NCBI RefSeq assembly: GCF_016767715.1
Contig: NZ_CP050145.1
Location: 1 to 64,000, forward strand
Length of the DNA stretch: 64,000 bases
Direction of reading: 5' to 3'
From: Mycobacteroides chelonae
GTDB taxonomy: Bacteria; Actinomycetota; Actinomycetes; Mycobacteriales; Mycobacteriaceae
The position numbers and the translations under genes are program-made. This document shows positions 45,910 to 54,525 of this stretch, piece after piece; the stretch's first letter is position 1; each line of letters opens with the position of its first letter. The notes beneath the pieces were generated by a model. That model worked only from the letters and a program-made list of their open reading frames with translations, was not told the DNA's origin and ran no database searches.

Positions 45910-46527
45910 ATGCCCGATTCGTCCTTAGGCGACGAAGAATCTGAACACCGCGAGCCGCCACCGGTCCGCGGCGCCGTTCGCTGGCAGGAGCCAGGTATCA
46001 CCCTGCCGCGGCCGCCCACCGTCGCCGAGTCACGGGCCCGCGACAAGGCGCGCCGGACGCGCGAAGCCGAGCGCAGGCTCGCAGAGGTTCAGGCTCAGAA
46101 GGCCGAGGAACGGCGCCGGACCCGCAACCACGTCCTGATGGGTTCGATGGTGGTCGCCGGTATCGCGGCGGTGGTGGCGGTGGGTTACGCGGTGATCGAC
46201 CGTGATGACGACATCGAGGCGACCTGCGTGCAGGACGGCTCCAATGTCGTGGCCCCTGAGGAGTACTGCGAGCGGGGCACCGCTTCGTCCTCGGGCGGCG
46301 TGTTCATCTACGCCGGTTCGCCCTATCGCTACTACTACGGCGGACACAACCGAGGTATCGGCACCATCGCGACCGGCGGCAGTGTGGAGCTGCCCAGGGG
46401 CACGAGGGCCAAAACCAGTTCGGGCACCACCCTCACCAAATCCGATAACTCGGGCAGTGTTTCCCGGTCTCCGTCGGTCTCGCGAGGTGGCTTCGGATCC
46501 AGCAGCTCGGGAAGTTCGGGAAGCTGA
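45910..46527 (+). CDS. YgiB (DUF1190)-like membrane-anchored protein
   Basis: A 205-residue protein: basic cytoplasmic N-terminus with a Glu/Arg/Ala coiled helix (about 38-72), one transmembrane helix (about 76-95) and a Ser/Gly-rich external part with CVQDG, EEYCERG, GGVFIYAGSPYRYYYGG. The Cys pair and Tyr/Gly motif resemble DUF1190 (YgiB/YjfM) proteins, which pair with YgiC-like enzymes in E. coli. The stop overlaps the ATG of the following YgiC-like gene by one base, which supports the pairing. Function unknown. Confidence 0.65.
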   Translation: MPDSSLGDEESEHREPPPVRGAVRWQEPGITLPRPPTVAESRARDKARRTREAERRLAEVQAQKAEERRRTRNHVLMGSMVVAGIAAVVAVGYAVIDRDDDIEATCVQDGSNVVAPEEYCERGTASSSGGVFIYAGSPYRYYYGGHNRGIGTIATGGSVELPRGTRAKTSSGTTLTKSDNSGSVSRSPSVSRGGFGSSSSGSSGS

Positions 46528-47693
46528 TGCGCCGTGAGCATGCGCGGCCCCGCGCGGGCTGGGAAGAAATCGTGGCCTCCCAAGGAATGTGCTACGGCAC
46601 ACCGGCGCGGATGGCAGACGGCAGCGACCGTCCCTATTGGGACGAGTCGGTGCACTACGTCTTCGATATGGACGAGGTGCTCTCCCTCGAGGCGATCGTG
46701 GAAGTACTGCATTCCATGTGCCTGGACGCCGTCGAGCACGTTGTCCTCACCGGGCGCTACCAAGACTTCGGGCTGCCGGAATGGACATGGGAACACATCG
46801 AAAAATCTTGGCGCAGAAGAGATCCACACCTTTACGGGCGCTTTGATCTTCGTTATGACGGCCGACGGCCGCCGGTTCTCTTGGAGTACAACGCCGATAC
46901 CCCCACCTCGCTGCTGGAGGCTTCGATCCTGCAGTGGCACTGGAAGACAGAGGTGTTCCCCGAAGACGACCAATGGAACTCTCTGCATGAACAACTAGTC
47001 GCGCGCTGGAAACAGATCGGCAAGCAACTAGCCGGTGCTGAAACACATTTCACGTGGTCATCGGCGGACCAGAGCGGTGAAGACAACGTCACCCTGGCCT
47101 ATCTCCAGGAATGCGCAGCGGAGGCCGGCATCAACACGGTGGGCCTGCCGATCGAGGACATCGGCTGGGATCACGATCTGAACCGTCTCGTGGATCTGGA
47201 AGAGGCGCCGATCGAATCGATCTTCAAGCTGTATCCGTGGGAGTGGATCGTCGACGACGACTTCGGCCGCCATGCCCTGGACCTGCTGCCCGAGACGCTG
47301 TGGATCGAACCCCTGTGGAAAGCGCTGTTGAGCAACAAGGCGATCTTGGCGGTGCTGTGGGAGATGTACCCCGGCCACCCCAATCTGCTTCCGGCCTACG
47401 TCGACAGCCCACACGAACTGACCGAGTACGTCCGCAAGCCAAAACTGGGCCGGGAAGGTGCCAACATCACGGTGGTGGGAGCGGGCTATGAGACGGCCAC
47501 CGGCGGCGTCTACGGTGAGGAAGGCTATGTCTACCAGCTGCTGGACCCGTTGCCGGAGTTCGACGGTATGAGGCCGGCCCTGGGTGCCTGGATTGTCGGC
47601 GACGAATCGGCAGGGCTGGGTATCCGGGAGACCGCAGGCCTGATCACCGACGACGGCGCCGCGTTCATTCCACACCGGATATCACCTCAGTAG
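46527..47693 (+). CDS. YgiC-like glutathionylspermidine synthase family ATP-grasp ligase
   Basis: A 388-residue protein matching the C-terminal ligase half of glutathionylspermidine synthase, as YgiC and YjfC do: WDESVHYVFDMDEVLSLEA, YGRFDLRYDGRRPPVLLEYNADTPTSLLEAS (ATP/Mg site) and KPKLGREGANITVVG. The family makes an amide bond from a carboxylate and an amine with ATP. Mycobacteria lack glutathione, so the substrate cannot be glutathione. The operon of YgiB-like, YgiC-like and DUF350 genes suggests an envelope-linked role. Confidence 0.85.
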   Translation: MRREHARPRAGWEEIVASQGMCYGTPARMADGSDRPYWDESVHYVFDMDEVLSLEAIVEVLHSMCLDAVEHVVLTGRYQDFGLPEWTWEHIEKSWRRRDPHLYGRFDLRYDGRRPPVLLEYNADTPTSLLEASILQWHWKTEVFPEDDQWNSLHEQLVARWKQIGKQLAGAETHFTWSSADQSGEDNVTLAYLQECAAEAGINTVGLPIEDIGWDHDLNRLVDLEEAPIESIFKLYPWEWIVDDDFGRHALDLLPETLWIEPLWKALLSNKAILAVLWEMYPGHPNLLPAYVDSPHELTEYVRKPKLGREGANITVVGAGYETATGGVYGEEGYVYQLLDPLPEFDGMRPALGAWIVGDESAGLGIRETAGLITDDGAAFIPHRISPQ

Positions 47694-47712
47694 CGACACC
47701 CGAACACGAGAG

Positions 47713-48165
47713 ATGGGGACGGCAACCATGAGCGCAGCAGGGTACTGGTCGATAGTCGCTCATGGAGCGGCCGCGATCTGGCTTTACGCGGCTGTCGGTT
47801 TCGCGTTGATGGTCATCGGATTCTTTGTGCTGGACTGGACGACTCCGGGCCCGCTGCGCCAGATGGTCCGCGCGGGATTGCCCAACGCTGCCGTGATTAC
47901 CGCAGCGGGACTTCTCTCACAGGCATTCGTGATCGTGCTGGCGATCTACACGGCCTCGGGAAACATCACCGAGGGCCTGGTGCGCGCGTTGGTATTCGGG
48001 CTTATCGGTATCGCGGCCCAGACGATCTGCATCAGGTTGATCGAGTGGGCGGTGGGTCTGGATGTGGGAGACCTGCTGGCGCACAGGAGGTTCGCACCCG
48101 CGACCCTCGTCGTCGCCGCGGCTTACGTGGCCGTGGGTCTGATCATCGCCGCCGCGATTCTGTAG
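47713..48165 (+). CDS. DUF350 membrane protein (YjfL-like)
   Basis: About 150 residues with four transmembrane helices (near 18-40, 60-80, 92-112 and 130-150), typical of DUF350 proteins such as YjfL, which sit beside YgiC/YjfC-type ligases. Two in-frame starts, 47713 and 47728, are both plausible; the second begins at the conserved MSAAGYW. The gene follows the ligase by 19 bases and ends 18 bases before a convergent gene. Function unknown. Confidence 0.8.
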   Translation: MGTATMSAAGYWSIVAHGAAAIWLYAAVGFALMVIGFFVLDWTTPGPLRQMVRAGLPNAAVITAAGLLSQAFVIVLAIYTASGNITEGLVRALVFGLIGIAAQTICIRLIEWAVGLDVGDLLAHRRFAPATLVVAAAYVAVGLIIAAAIL

Positions 48166-48183
48166 TCCGTACCCGCGGGCCAC

Positions 48184-49254
48184 CTATCGCGCGGTGTCCA
48201 CCCACTCCATGTAGGCCGAACCGCCTACCGGATTACCTTGGTATTCACCGGTATAGCTGTAGGCACCCACGTAGCCCCGGCCATGGCCGTAGCGCAGAGG
48301 TGAGTCGACGAGCCCGTCGACAGCGAGAACAAGGTGTCCGTGGTCGTCGCGGACGGTCCAGTTCAGGCGGCGAGGGAGCCGCATGGAACGCCCCTGCTCG
48401 TCGATCGTCGGCTTCTCTCGGTATTCGGTGACGTCCATTCGGACATCGGTGTACACCTCGGTGGACTTGCCCAGGACACGTACATGCGCCAGCCGGCAGG
48501 CGATGGCACCGCGGGCGCGGACATCGGTGAGCAGCACCTGGGTTCGATTACCCAGATCGATGATCTGATAGGTGAAGAAGTCGATGGGAAGTTTGAGTTG
48601 GCTGGGCAGCGCCCGCCGCGTGAGCGACTGATGGCTGAGGAACCGTGCGTACTCGAAGGTGCCGAGTCCGTTGATCGCCGTCGCTCCCGTCGCGTCGGCG
48701 ATGACGCCCGTGTATTCGGCGAGCAGGCTCAGGTGGTCATAAATTGGGGTCTTGACGAAGTAGGAGACCTGATCGGTGACGGTCAGCTCGATATCAGCTG
48801 AAAAGTGTTGGTAACGGCCGCGAACGGTTACCCGTGGGAGATCGACCTCGATCTGTAAGTCCTCTCCCCAGCGCAAGACGCTGCCATCTGGGGCGAAGAG
48901 GCAGTCGCGCTGGGAGTCGTAGGCACGGTAGTGATGCTGGTCGCCGGATGCGGTCGAGGACAGGACCGTGGCGGTATGCCGCGCATCGGCGACGGTCAGG
49001 TAGTCGTTGTCGAACAGTTCCGCGCCAATCGCGCCGATCAGGGTCATGGTGTTCAGGTACCGATACGGCGAGTCCAGGTCCGGGATGAAGACGCCGTAGT
49101 GCGTTGCCGTCCAGGGGCCGCTACTGGCGTGCGGTCGCAAGATGGACTGGTCGGTGAAGGGTTTTCGGGACGCCTCGAGGCGGCGATCGATACGGGGAAG
49201 GAGCCCGTCCACGATGAGGCGGGACAGTGCACGGGAGATGGGCTGGCCGTTCAT
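48184..49254 (-). CDS. AttH/CrtC-like (DUF6670-type) protein
   Basis: A 356-residue soluble-looking protein, beta-rich, with HYGVFIPDLDSPYRYLN near the start, repeated strand patterns and a C-terminus GYVGAYSYTGEYQGNPVGGSAYMEWVD. These features recall the double-lipocalin fold of AttH and carotenoid 1,2-hydratases. No catalytic residues can be assigned. Its start overlaps the stop of the upstream monooxygenase gene by 4 bases (ATGA), so it probably acts on the same lipid, ketone or steroid substrate. Confidence 0.62.
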   Translation of the reverse strand: MNGQPISRALSRLIVDGLLPRIDRRLEASRKPFTDQSILRPHASSGPWTATHYGVFIPDLDSPYRYLNTMTLIGAIGAELFDNDYLTVADARHTATVLSSTASGDQHHYRAYDSQRDCLFAPDGSVLRWGEDLQIEVDLPRVTVRGRYQHFSADIELTVTDQVSYFVKTPIYDHLSLLAEYTGVIADATGATAINGLGTFEYARFLSHQSLTRRALPSQLKLPIDFFTYQIIDLGNRTQVLLTDVRARGAIACRLAHVRVLGKSTEVYTDVRMDVTEYREKPTIDEQGRSMRLPRRLNWTVRDDHGHLVLAVDGLVDSPLRYGHGRGYVGAYSYTGEYQGNPVGGSAYMEWVDTAR

Positions 49255-50744
49255 CGATTCCCTCCGTCGGTCATTGCGGCACGCCGAGTCGGTTTTCCGG
49301 ATTCGGGCTGTAGGACACGGTAGTCGGATATCGCGAATTCCTTGGTGCGGCTCCGGTATTCACTGACCAGACCGGGCCAGTTCGTGGTAACCCGGCCGTT
49401 GGGACCCACATACCAGCTCTCGCAGCGTGACCACACACCGCCGCCGAGACGCGCCTGCAGCGCAGCGTCGTGCACGTCTTCGGTGCCGGGATGGACATCA
49501 AGGGCAAGACCCGGGCCGACGGCATCGACGGCCTGGCGGATGTATGCCGCCTGGCATTCGAGCATCGCCACAATGGAACCGGACCCGAGGTTTGTGTTCG
49601 GTCCGTACATGAGGAACATGTTGGGAAATCCCGGGACCGCCATACCCAGATAGGCACGCGCGCCCTGGCTCCATTGCTCACGCAACTCGGTGCCGGTGAG
49701 TCCGGTGATGGTCACATGATCGAGGAAACCGCCTGCGGCGAAGCCCGTTCCGTAGATGATGATATCGGCGGCGTGGTGCTCGCCGGTCGCGGATAAGACT
49801 CCGTGGGGAGTGATCTCGGCGATCGAATCCGTGATGAGCGTGGCATTGTCGCGGCGCAGGGCGGGCAGATAGGTGTTGGAGAACAGCACCCGTTTGCATC
49901 CCAACGGGTAGTCCGGCCAGACCTTGCCGAAAAGTTCCGCGTCGCCACGGGTCTGATATCGCATGAAGGCACGGGACATGCTGGTCATGGCGCGCGATAA
50001 CAGTGGCGAGTAGTGCAGCACGCCGGTGAATCCTTCGGTGAGTGCCTGCCAGCTCAGGCGTTGCGCGCGCAGGGTGGCGGGAATCCGAGACGCCAGGACA
50101 TGGTGCAGGCGCGTGAGCGGCGAATCGGGGCGCGGCACGATGTACGGCGCGGAGCGCTGAAAGACCTTGAGAGAATGCACGATCGGAGCGATCTCCGGCA
50201 CCAGTTGTATGGAGCTCGCGCCGGTGCCGATGACGGCGACGCGTTTTCCGGCAAGGGACACGGTGTCATCCCACTGGGCGGAGTGGAACGAGGGGCCGGC
50301 GAAGGATTCACGCCCCGGGATTTCCGGGAGCGTGGGTCGTGACAGCTGCCCGACGGCAGGCACGAGGATGTCGGCCCAGAAGCGGTCACCGTGGGAAGAC
50401 TCGAGACACCATCGGCCGGCGTCCGCATCAAAGGACGCGGACACGATGGCGGTGCCAAAGCGAATTCGCTCGCGCACCCCGTACTTGTCCGCTGCCGTGC
50501 GCAGATACTTCAGAATCTCGGGTTGCGGGGCATACCGCCGTGACCAGCGGGGGTGCGGGTCGAAGGAAAAGCAGTAATAGGCAGACGGTACGTCGCAGGC
50601 CGCGCCCGGGTAGGTGTTCTCGCGCCAGACGCCGCCGACGTCTTCGGCTCGCTCGTAGAGGATGACGTCGTGGCCTGCGGCAAGGAGCTCGATGGCTGCT
50701 GCCAGGCCCGAGAAACCCGCACCGATGATCGCTACTGATGTCAT
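49251..50744 (-). CDS. Flavin monooxygenase, Baeyer-Villiger type
   Basis: A 497-residue FAD/NADPH monooxygenase that would insert oxygen into ketones or hydroxylate lipophilic substrates. The FAD Rossmann motif GAGFSGLAAA (about 8-17), GGVWRENTYPGAACDVPS, the Baeyer-Villiger-type FAGPSFHSAQWD (close to FxGxxxHxxxW) and the NADPH motif GTGASSIQLVPEIAP are present. The substrate is unknown. It leads a two-gene operon with the AttH-like gene and is divergent from a TetR gene, with two dyads between. Confidence 0.9.
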   Translation of the reverse strand: MTSVAIIGAGFSGLAAAIELLAAGHDVILYERAEDVGGVWRENTYPGAACDVPSAYYCFSFDPHPRWSRRYAPQPEILKYLRTAADKYGVRERIRFGTAIVSASFDADAGRWCLESSHGDRFWADILVPAVGQLSRPTLPEIPGRESFAGPSFHSAQWDDTVSLAGKRVAVIGTGASSIQLVPEIAPIVHSLKVFQRSAPYIVPRPDSPLTRLHHVLASRIPATLRAQRLSWQALTEGFTGVLHYSPLLSRAMTSMSRAFMRYQTRGDAELFGKVWPDYPLGCKRVLFSNTYLPALRRDNATLITDSIAEITPHGVLSATGEHHAADIIIYGTGFAAGGFLDHVTITGLTGTELREQWSQGARAYLGMAVPGFPNMFLMYGPNTNLGSGSIVAMLECQAAYIRQAVDAVGPGLALDVHPGTEDVHDAALQARLGGGVWSRCESWYVGPNGRVTTNWPGLVSEYRSRTKEFAISDYRVLQPESGKPTRRAAMTDGGNR

Positions 50745-50787
50745 TTCAACCGCCTCTCTGCGTTGCGACGGCTTTCGGCGTCACGAA

Positions 50788-50828
50788 TTGACCGCTCGGT
50801 AATATATGACTAAGTGACCGTGCGGTCA
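50788..50828. promoter_or_regulatory. Paired TetR-type operators
   Basis: TTGACCGCTCGGTAA (50788-50802) and the perfect dyad TGACCGTGCGGTCA (50815-50828) share the TGACCG-2-CGGT pattern and are 26 bases apart centre to centre. They lie 44-84 bases before the monooxygenase start and before the divergent TetR gene, as expected for its operators. Confidence 0.65.
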
Positions 50829-50907
50829 ATCCCTTCGTTGGTGTGAATCGCGAGCACAGGTGGCATGCGTCAGGAACGTGCGAGGGCACTCCGCTACCGT
50901 CATACGC

Positions 50908-51519
50908 GTGCAACCCGTCCGGTCCGGCAGCAAGGGAATGCCCCGGCAGGAGCGGGAGCAGTGGATCTTGACTGCCGCCGCGGACGAGTTCGGGGAATCG
51001 ACCTTCGTGGCGTCGAGCATGAACGGGATCGCTGCCCGTGCCGGGGTATCGAAAGCCCTCGTATTGGCCTATTTCGGGTCCAAAGAAGATCTCTACGTCG
51101 CGTGTGTCGAAAGGGCCGGGGAGCGGCTGGCCGCGGCAATCGGCGGTGCGCTGTCCGGATCGTCCGCGGGTAAGGAGGTCGCTGAATCGGTGTTGACGGC
51201 GATCTTCGCCACCTTGGAGGACCGGCGCAGCGACTGGCCGGTTCTCTACGACAGAACAGTGCCCCGCGGACGAGCCCGGGATGCGGCTAGGCGCCAGCGA
51301 ACCGTACTGCGTGAACAGGCCGCAGCGGCGGTGACGGAGGCGCTCGGTGCCTTGGGCCTGAGTGATGAGGATGACCTGTCGGCCGCGACTCTGGTCTGGG
51401 AGAACATGGTTTCGGCCTTGGTGCAGTGGTGGTGGCACCACCCCGAGCGGTCGGCTGATGAGATGGCGGCGCGTGCACGCAGAGTTCTCTCGGCACTGTC
51501 CGACCGTCCGGTTGGGTGA
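50908..51519 (+). CDS. TetR-family transcriptional regulator
   Basis: A roughly 203-residue repressor-type protein. The N-terminal helix-turn-helix is clear: REQWILTAAADEFGESTFVASSMNGIAARAGVSKALVLAYFGSKEDLY. The ligand domain is helical and unassigned. The GTG at 50908 is used; an ATG at 50938 (MPRQERE) is an alternative and would still include the DNA-binding region. It is divergent from the monooxygenase operon and probably controls it, and itself, through the dyads at 50788-50828. Confidence 0.9.
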   Translation: MQPVRSGSKGMPRQEREQWILTAAADEFGESTFVASSMNGIAARAGVSKALVLAYFGSKEDLYVACVERAGERLAAAIGGALSGSSAGKEVAESVLTAIFATLEDRRSDWPVLYDRTVPRGRARDAARRQRTVLREQAAAAVTEALGALGLSDEDDLSAATLVWENMVSALVQWWWHHPERSADEMAARARRVLSALSDRPVG

Positions 51520-51944
51520 TCCCAACGCCGGAGGCGTCGTTGCTAGTGACTTGCGCCACAGTGGTCCGGTGATTCGCGAAGCCCAAGCCGTTAGCGCACT
51601 AAAGAGATTTTTCTAGACCGAGGGCGTAATAAGCGCAGTTCACACCCAAGCGCGGGGCGTCAATGGGGCCGAATACCGATCTCAGCAACCTATAAGTTTC
51701 TAATTGAAACAGCTCAGCACTAGTGAATAAGCATTGAGCGAACTATCGACAACAGTGTTAGGCGATGCTAACTTCCCTTTATGCGGTCATCGATTCGCAG
51801 GGTTGGTCGATCACCAATGATCTTTACAGCTACTTCAAATCGCCTGCAGGTGAGGACGTTTCCTCGTGCCGATGCGCGCAGATGCGCCCAGGCCGCGTCT
51901 TCGCTCATCAGTGAGCATGCTGCTCAGGGAAGGGAGTACCCACG
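51520..51944. other. 425-base intergenic region before the PE gene
   Basis: No gene is seen. The middle (about 51600-51850) is clearly AT-richer than the surroundings. It contains the IdeR-like dyad at 51758-51776 and, just before the PE gene, the ribosome binding site GGGAAGGGAG. It is presumably the promoter region of the PE-PPE-esxGH operon. Confidence 0.6.
51758..51776. promoter_or_regulatory. IdeR-like box
   Basis: TTAGGCGATGCTAACTTCC matches 13 of 19 positions of the mycobacterial IdeR consensus TTAGGTTAGGCTAACCTAA, with perfect TTAGG and GCTAAC blocks. It contains the dyad GTTAG-6-CTAAC. It lies about 170 bases before the PE start. ESX-3 genes are iron-regulated by IdeR in mycobacteria, which makes the site plausible but not proven. 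Confidence 0.4.
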
Positions 51945-52253
51945 ATGAATCTGAATGTCATTCCGGAAGGTCTGCTTGCCACCAGTGCTGCGGTGGAGGC
52001 GCTGACCGCGCGTCTGGCGGCCGCACATGCTGCTGCCGCGCCGGTGATCGGTGCGGTGGTACCGCCGGCGGCCGATCCGGTGTCGTTGGAGACCGCGGCC
52101 GGTTTCAGTGCCCGCGGTGTGGAACACACCGGGGTGGCGGCGCTGGCTGTTGAGGAGCTGGGCCGGGCCGGGCTGGGTGTTTCGGAGTCCGCGGCCAGCT
52201 ACACCACCGGGGATATGCAGGCCGCGGCAACGTACATGATCGCGCGGGGGTAG
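51945..52253 (+). CDS. PE-family protein (PE5-like)
   Basis: A 102-residue PE-domain protein: helical hairpin with the N-terminal [24 protein letters not shown] containing the Pro-Glu pair, and the C-terminal YTTGD matching the YxxxD/E ESX secretion motif. No extra domain, as in PE5. It would pair with the following PPE protein as a heterodimer for export. The stop is 4 bases from the TTG start of the PPE gene. Confidence 0.88.
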   Translation: MNLNVIPEGLLATSAAVEALTARLAAAHAAAAPVIGAVVPPAADPVSLETAAGFSARGVEHTGVAALAVEELGRAGLGVSESAASYTTGDMQAAATYMIARG

Positions 52254-52257
52254 TTCA

Positions 52258-53775
52258 TTGTCTGCCCCCATCTGGATGGCTTTCCCTCCCGAGGTCCACT
52301 CGGCGCTACTGAGCGCTGGACCCGGGCCGGGAGCACTGTTGGCGGCAGCCGCTCAGTGGCAGGCACTCTCGGTGCAATACACCACTGCCGCAACGGAGTT
52401 GACGCAGTTGCTCGCTGCCACCAACGCCGGGCCCTGGCAGGGGCCCAGCGCCACCCAGTACGTCGTCAGCCACGCACCGTATCTGGCCTGGCTGACCCAG
52501 CAGAGCGCGCTGAGCGCCACCAATGCCGTGCTGCAGGAGACGGCCGCCGCCGCCTACACGACGGCTCTGGCCGCGATGCCGACGCTGGCCGAGCTGGCGG
52601 CCAACCACATGATTCACGGCGTGCTATTGGCCACCAATTTCCTGGGTATCAACACCATTCCGATCGCGCTCAATGAGGCCGACTACATCCGGATGTGGGT
52701 CCAGGCCGCCACCACCATGGGCGTCTACCAAGGGGTTTCCACGGCCGCTGTGGCGTCGGTCGCGCCGACGACACCCGCGCCGATGATCATGGCTCCGGGC
52801 GGGGAAATGTCGCGGATGTCCGCTGATATGACCTCGATGGCGGCGCAACCGCAAGCCCTCGAATCCGGTACCGCGCTGGATAACAGCAACAACATGATCG
52901 ACCAGCTCATGCGGTTCATGACCAATCCGCTCGGCACGCTCCAGGACATGATCGAAGACTTCATGAAGAACCCGATCGCTGCGTTCTTCGCGTGGTTCCC
53001 ACTGTTGTTCTTCATCGCGTACGAGGCGTTCTTCATTCCCTTCGGGTTCACCTTCTGGGGCATTGTGCTTTCGGCGCCGGCCTGGCTGCCGATTGTGCTC
53101 GGACTCGCTCTTTCAGCCCTGGTTCCGCCCGCCGGTATCGAAGAGCCCGGGCATGAGGACGAGCCCGGCCGCGAGCCTGCACGGATCGAGCGCCGCAACC
53201 TCCAACAGGATCTACAGCTCGCGCAGGTGCCGTCGGGGCAGTCGATGCCGGGCGGCTCATCCTCCGCCCCAACGACTTCCAGTGCACCCACGTCCACATC
53301 ACCGGCTCCGGTGGCCGCCACTCCCGCATACATGGTGTACGCGGTGCAGGAGGATCCGCCGGCGGCGCGGTTTGGGCCGACATTGAATGAAGGTGCAGGT
53401 GCCAAGGCGCCGGCAGCGGGGATCTCCGCAGCGGCCGCAGCGGCCGCGTCGGCGCGTTCACGTGCCCGCCGCAAGCGCGCGGCGCGGATCAAAGATCCGG
53501 CCCCGCAGTTCATGGACATGAATTCCACCGTGGACCCGGACTTTTCGGAACCGGCAGATCGTCAGCCCGCTGGCGTGGGGGCTTCTTCTCGCGGCACTGG
53601 CCAGCTCGGCTTTTCCGGGACCGTGTCCAGGAGTACCTCGAGCACCAGCGCGGCCGGTCTGATCGAACGCGAGACCGCCTCGGAGAGCATGGACGGCACG
53701 CGCACCATGCCCATGATCCCCACCACGTGGGGAGCCGAACCTGACGGACCCGCCGAAGGGGGGTCCAGCAGCTGA
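52258..53775 (+). CDS. PPE-family protein (PPE4-like)
   Basis: A 505-residue PPE protein. The PPE domain (about 1-175) starts [18 protein letters not shown] and includes the WQG turn (AGPWQGPSA). A hydrophobic region (about 240-290) and a long Pro/Ala/Ser-rich tail follow. The size and layout resemble PPE4, the ESX-3 substrate partner of PE5. The start is TTG at 52258; an ATG at 52276 would begin right at the PPE motif. The operon order PE-PPE-esxG-esxH equals that inside ESX-3. Confidence 0.88.
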   Translation: MSAPIWMAFPPEVHSALLSAGPGPGALLAAAAQWQALSVQYTTAATELTQLLAATNAGPWQGPSATQYVVSHAPYLAWLTQQSALSATNAVLQETAAAAYTTALAAMPTLAELAANHMIHGVLLATNFLGINTIPIALNEADYIRMWVQAATTMGVYQGVSTAAVASVAPTTPAPMIMAPGGEMSRMSADMTSMAAQPQALESGTALDNSNNMIDQLMRFMTNPLGTLQDMIEDFMKNPIAAFFAWFPLLFFIAYEAFFIPFGFTFWGIVLSAPAWLPIVLGLALSALVPPAGIEEPGHEDEPGREPARIERRNLQQDLQLAQVPSGQSMPGGSSSAPTTSSAPTSTSPAPVAATPAYMVYAVQEDPPAARFGPTLNEGAGAKAPAAGISAAAAAAASARSRARRKRAARIKDPAPQFMDMNSTVDPDFSEPADRQPAGVGASSRGTGQLGFSGTVSRSTSSTSAAGLIERETASESMDGTRTMPMIPTTWGAEPDGPAEGGSSS

Positions 53776-53838
53776 CCGGCCGCCCCACTTCACTGACCAT
53801 TTGAATCACATGCAACACAACACAATTCAGGAGGAACA

Positions 53839-54132
53839 ATGAGTTTGCTTGATGCGCACATTCCGGCCCTGGTGGCTGCGGAGGGCACCTTTGGTGCTAA
53901 GACTGCTCTGATGCGTTCGACGATCTCGCAGGCGGAGTCGGCGGCGTTGTCGGCGCAGGCGTTCCATGTCGGTGAGTCTTCGGTGGCTTTCCAGGCCGCG
54001 CACGCCCGGTTCGTGGAGGTCGCCGCGAAGGTCAACGCGCTGCTCGATATCGCGCAGATCAACCTTGGTGATGCCGCCGCCACCTATGTGGCCGAGGATG
54101 CCGCCGCCGCCAGCCGTTACGTCGGTGTCTAA
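53839..54132 (+). CDS. esxG: EsxG-like ESX-3 substrate
   Basis: A 97-residue protein, the same length as EsxG, and very similar by memory to the M. tuberculosis protein: MSLLDAHIP start, QAFHVGESSVAFQAAHARFVEVAAKVN and TYVAEDAAAAS, which contains the YxxxD motif. It forms a heterodimer with EsxH, is exported by ESX-3 and acts in iron and zinc acquisition. Strong ribosome binding site AGGAGGAACA. No eccBCDE genes are nearby, so this is a detached copy. Confidence 0.92.
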   Translation: MSLLDAHIPALVAAEGTFGAKTALMRSTISQAESAALSAQAFHVGESSVAFQAAHARFVEVAAKVNALLDIAQINLGDAAATYVAEDAAAASRYVGV

Positions 54133-54156
54133 GACCGGACTTTTGAGGAGATAGAA

Positions 54157-54447
54157 ATGTCGCAGATTACTTTCAACTACCCCGCGATGCTGGCCCATGC
54201 CGGTGAGATGAACACCTATTCCGGTGTGCTGACCGCCCTGGGTGCTGACCTGGCCGCCCAGCAGGCTTCCCTGCAGGCGGCCTGGCACGGTGATACCTCG
54301 ATGAGCCAGGCCGCTTGGCAGGCTCAGTGGAACACCGCGATGGAAGAGCTCATCCGCGCTTACCGCGCGATGGGCTCCACCCACGAAACCAACACCTTGT
54401 CGATGAACGCCCGCGACATGGCCGAAGGCGCCAAATGGGGCGCATAA
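54157..54447 (+). CDS. esxH: EsxH-like (TB10.4) ESX-3 substrate
   Basis: A 96-residue WXG100 protein like TB10.4: [18 protein letters not shown] start, WHGDT as the WxG turn (Trp43-Gly45), then [18 protein letters not shown] and [14 protein letters not shown]. Partner of the EsxG-like protein encoded 24 bases upstream. The ribosome binding site is GAGGAG. It ends before a strong bidirectional terminator. Confidence 0.93.
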   Translation: MSQITFNYPAMLAHAGEMNTYSGVLTALGADLAAQQASLQAAWHGDTSMSQAAWQAQWNTAMEELIRAYRAMGSTHETNTLSMNARDMAEGAKWGA

Positions 54448-54464
54448 ACGCCGGCTAGCAATTC

Positions 54465-54506
54465 GCATAAGGGCCAGAAACTCTCAAGAGTTTCTGGCCC
54501 TTATGC
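54465..54506. terminator. Perfect 19-bp bidirectional terminator hairpin
   Basis: GCATAAGGGCCAGAAACTC (54465-54483) pairs perfectly with 54488-54506 around the loop TCAA. The arm ends are A/T-rich on both sides (TTATGC on one, the complement on the other). It separates esxH (+) from hrpA (-). Confidence 0.9.
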
Positions 54507-54525
54507 TTTGCCGATCCGACGAAAC

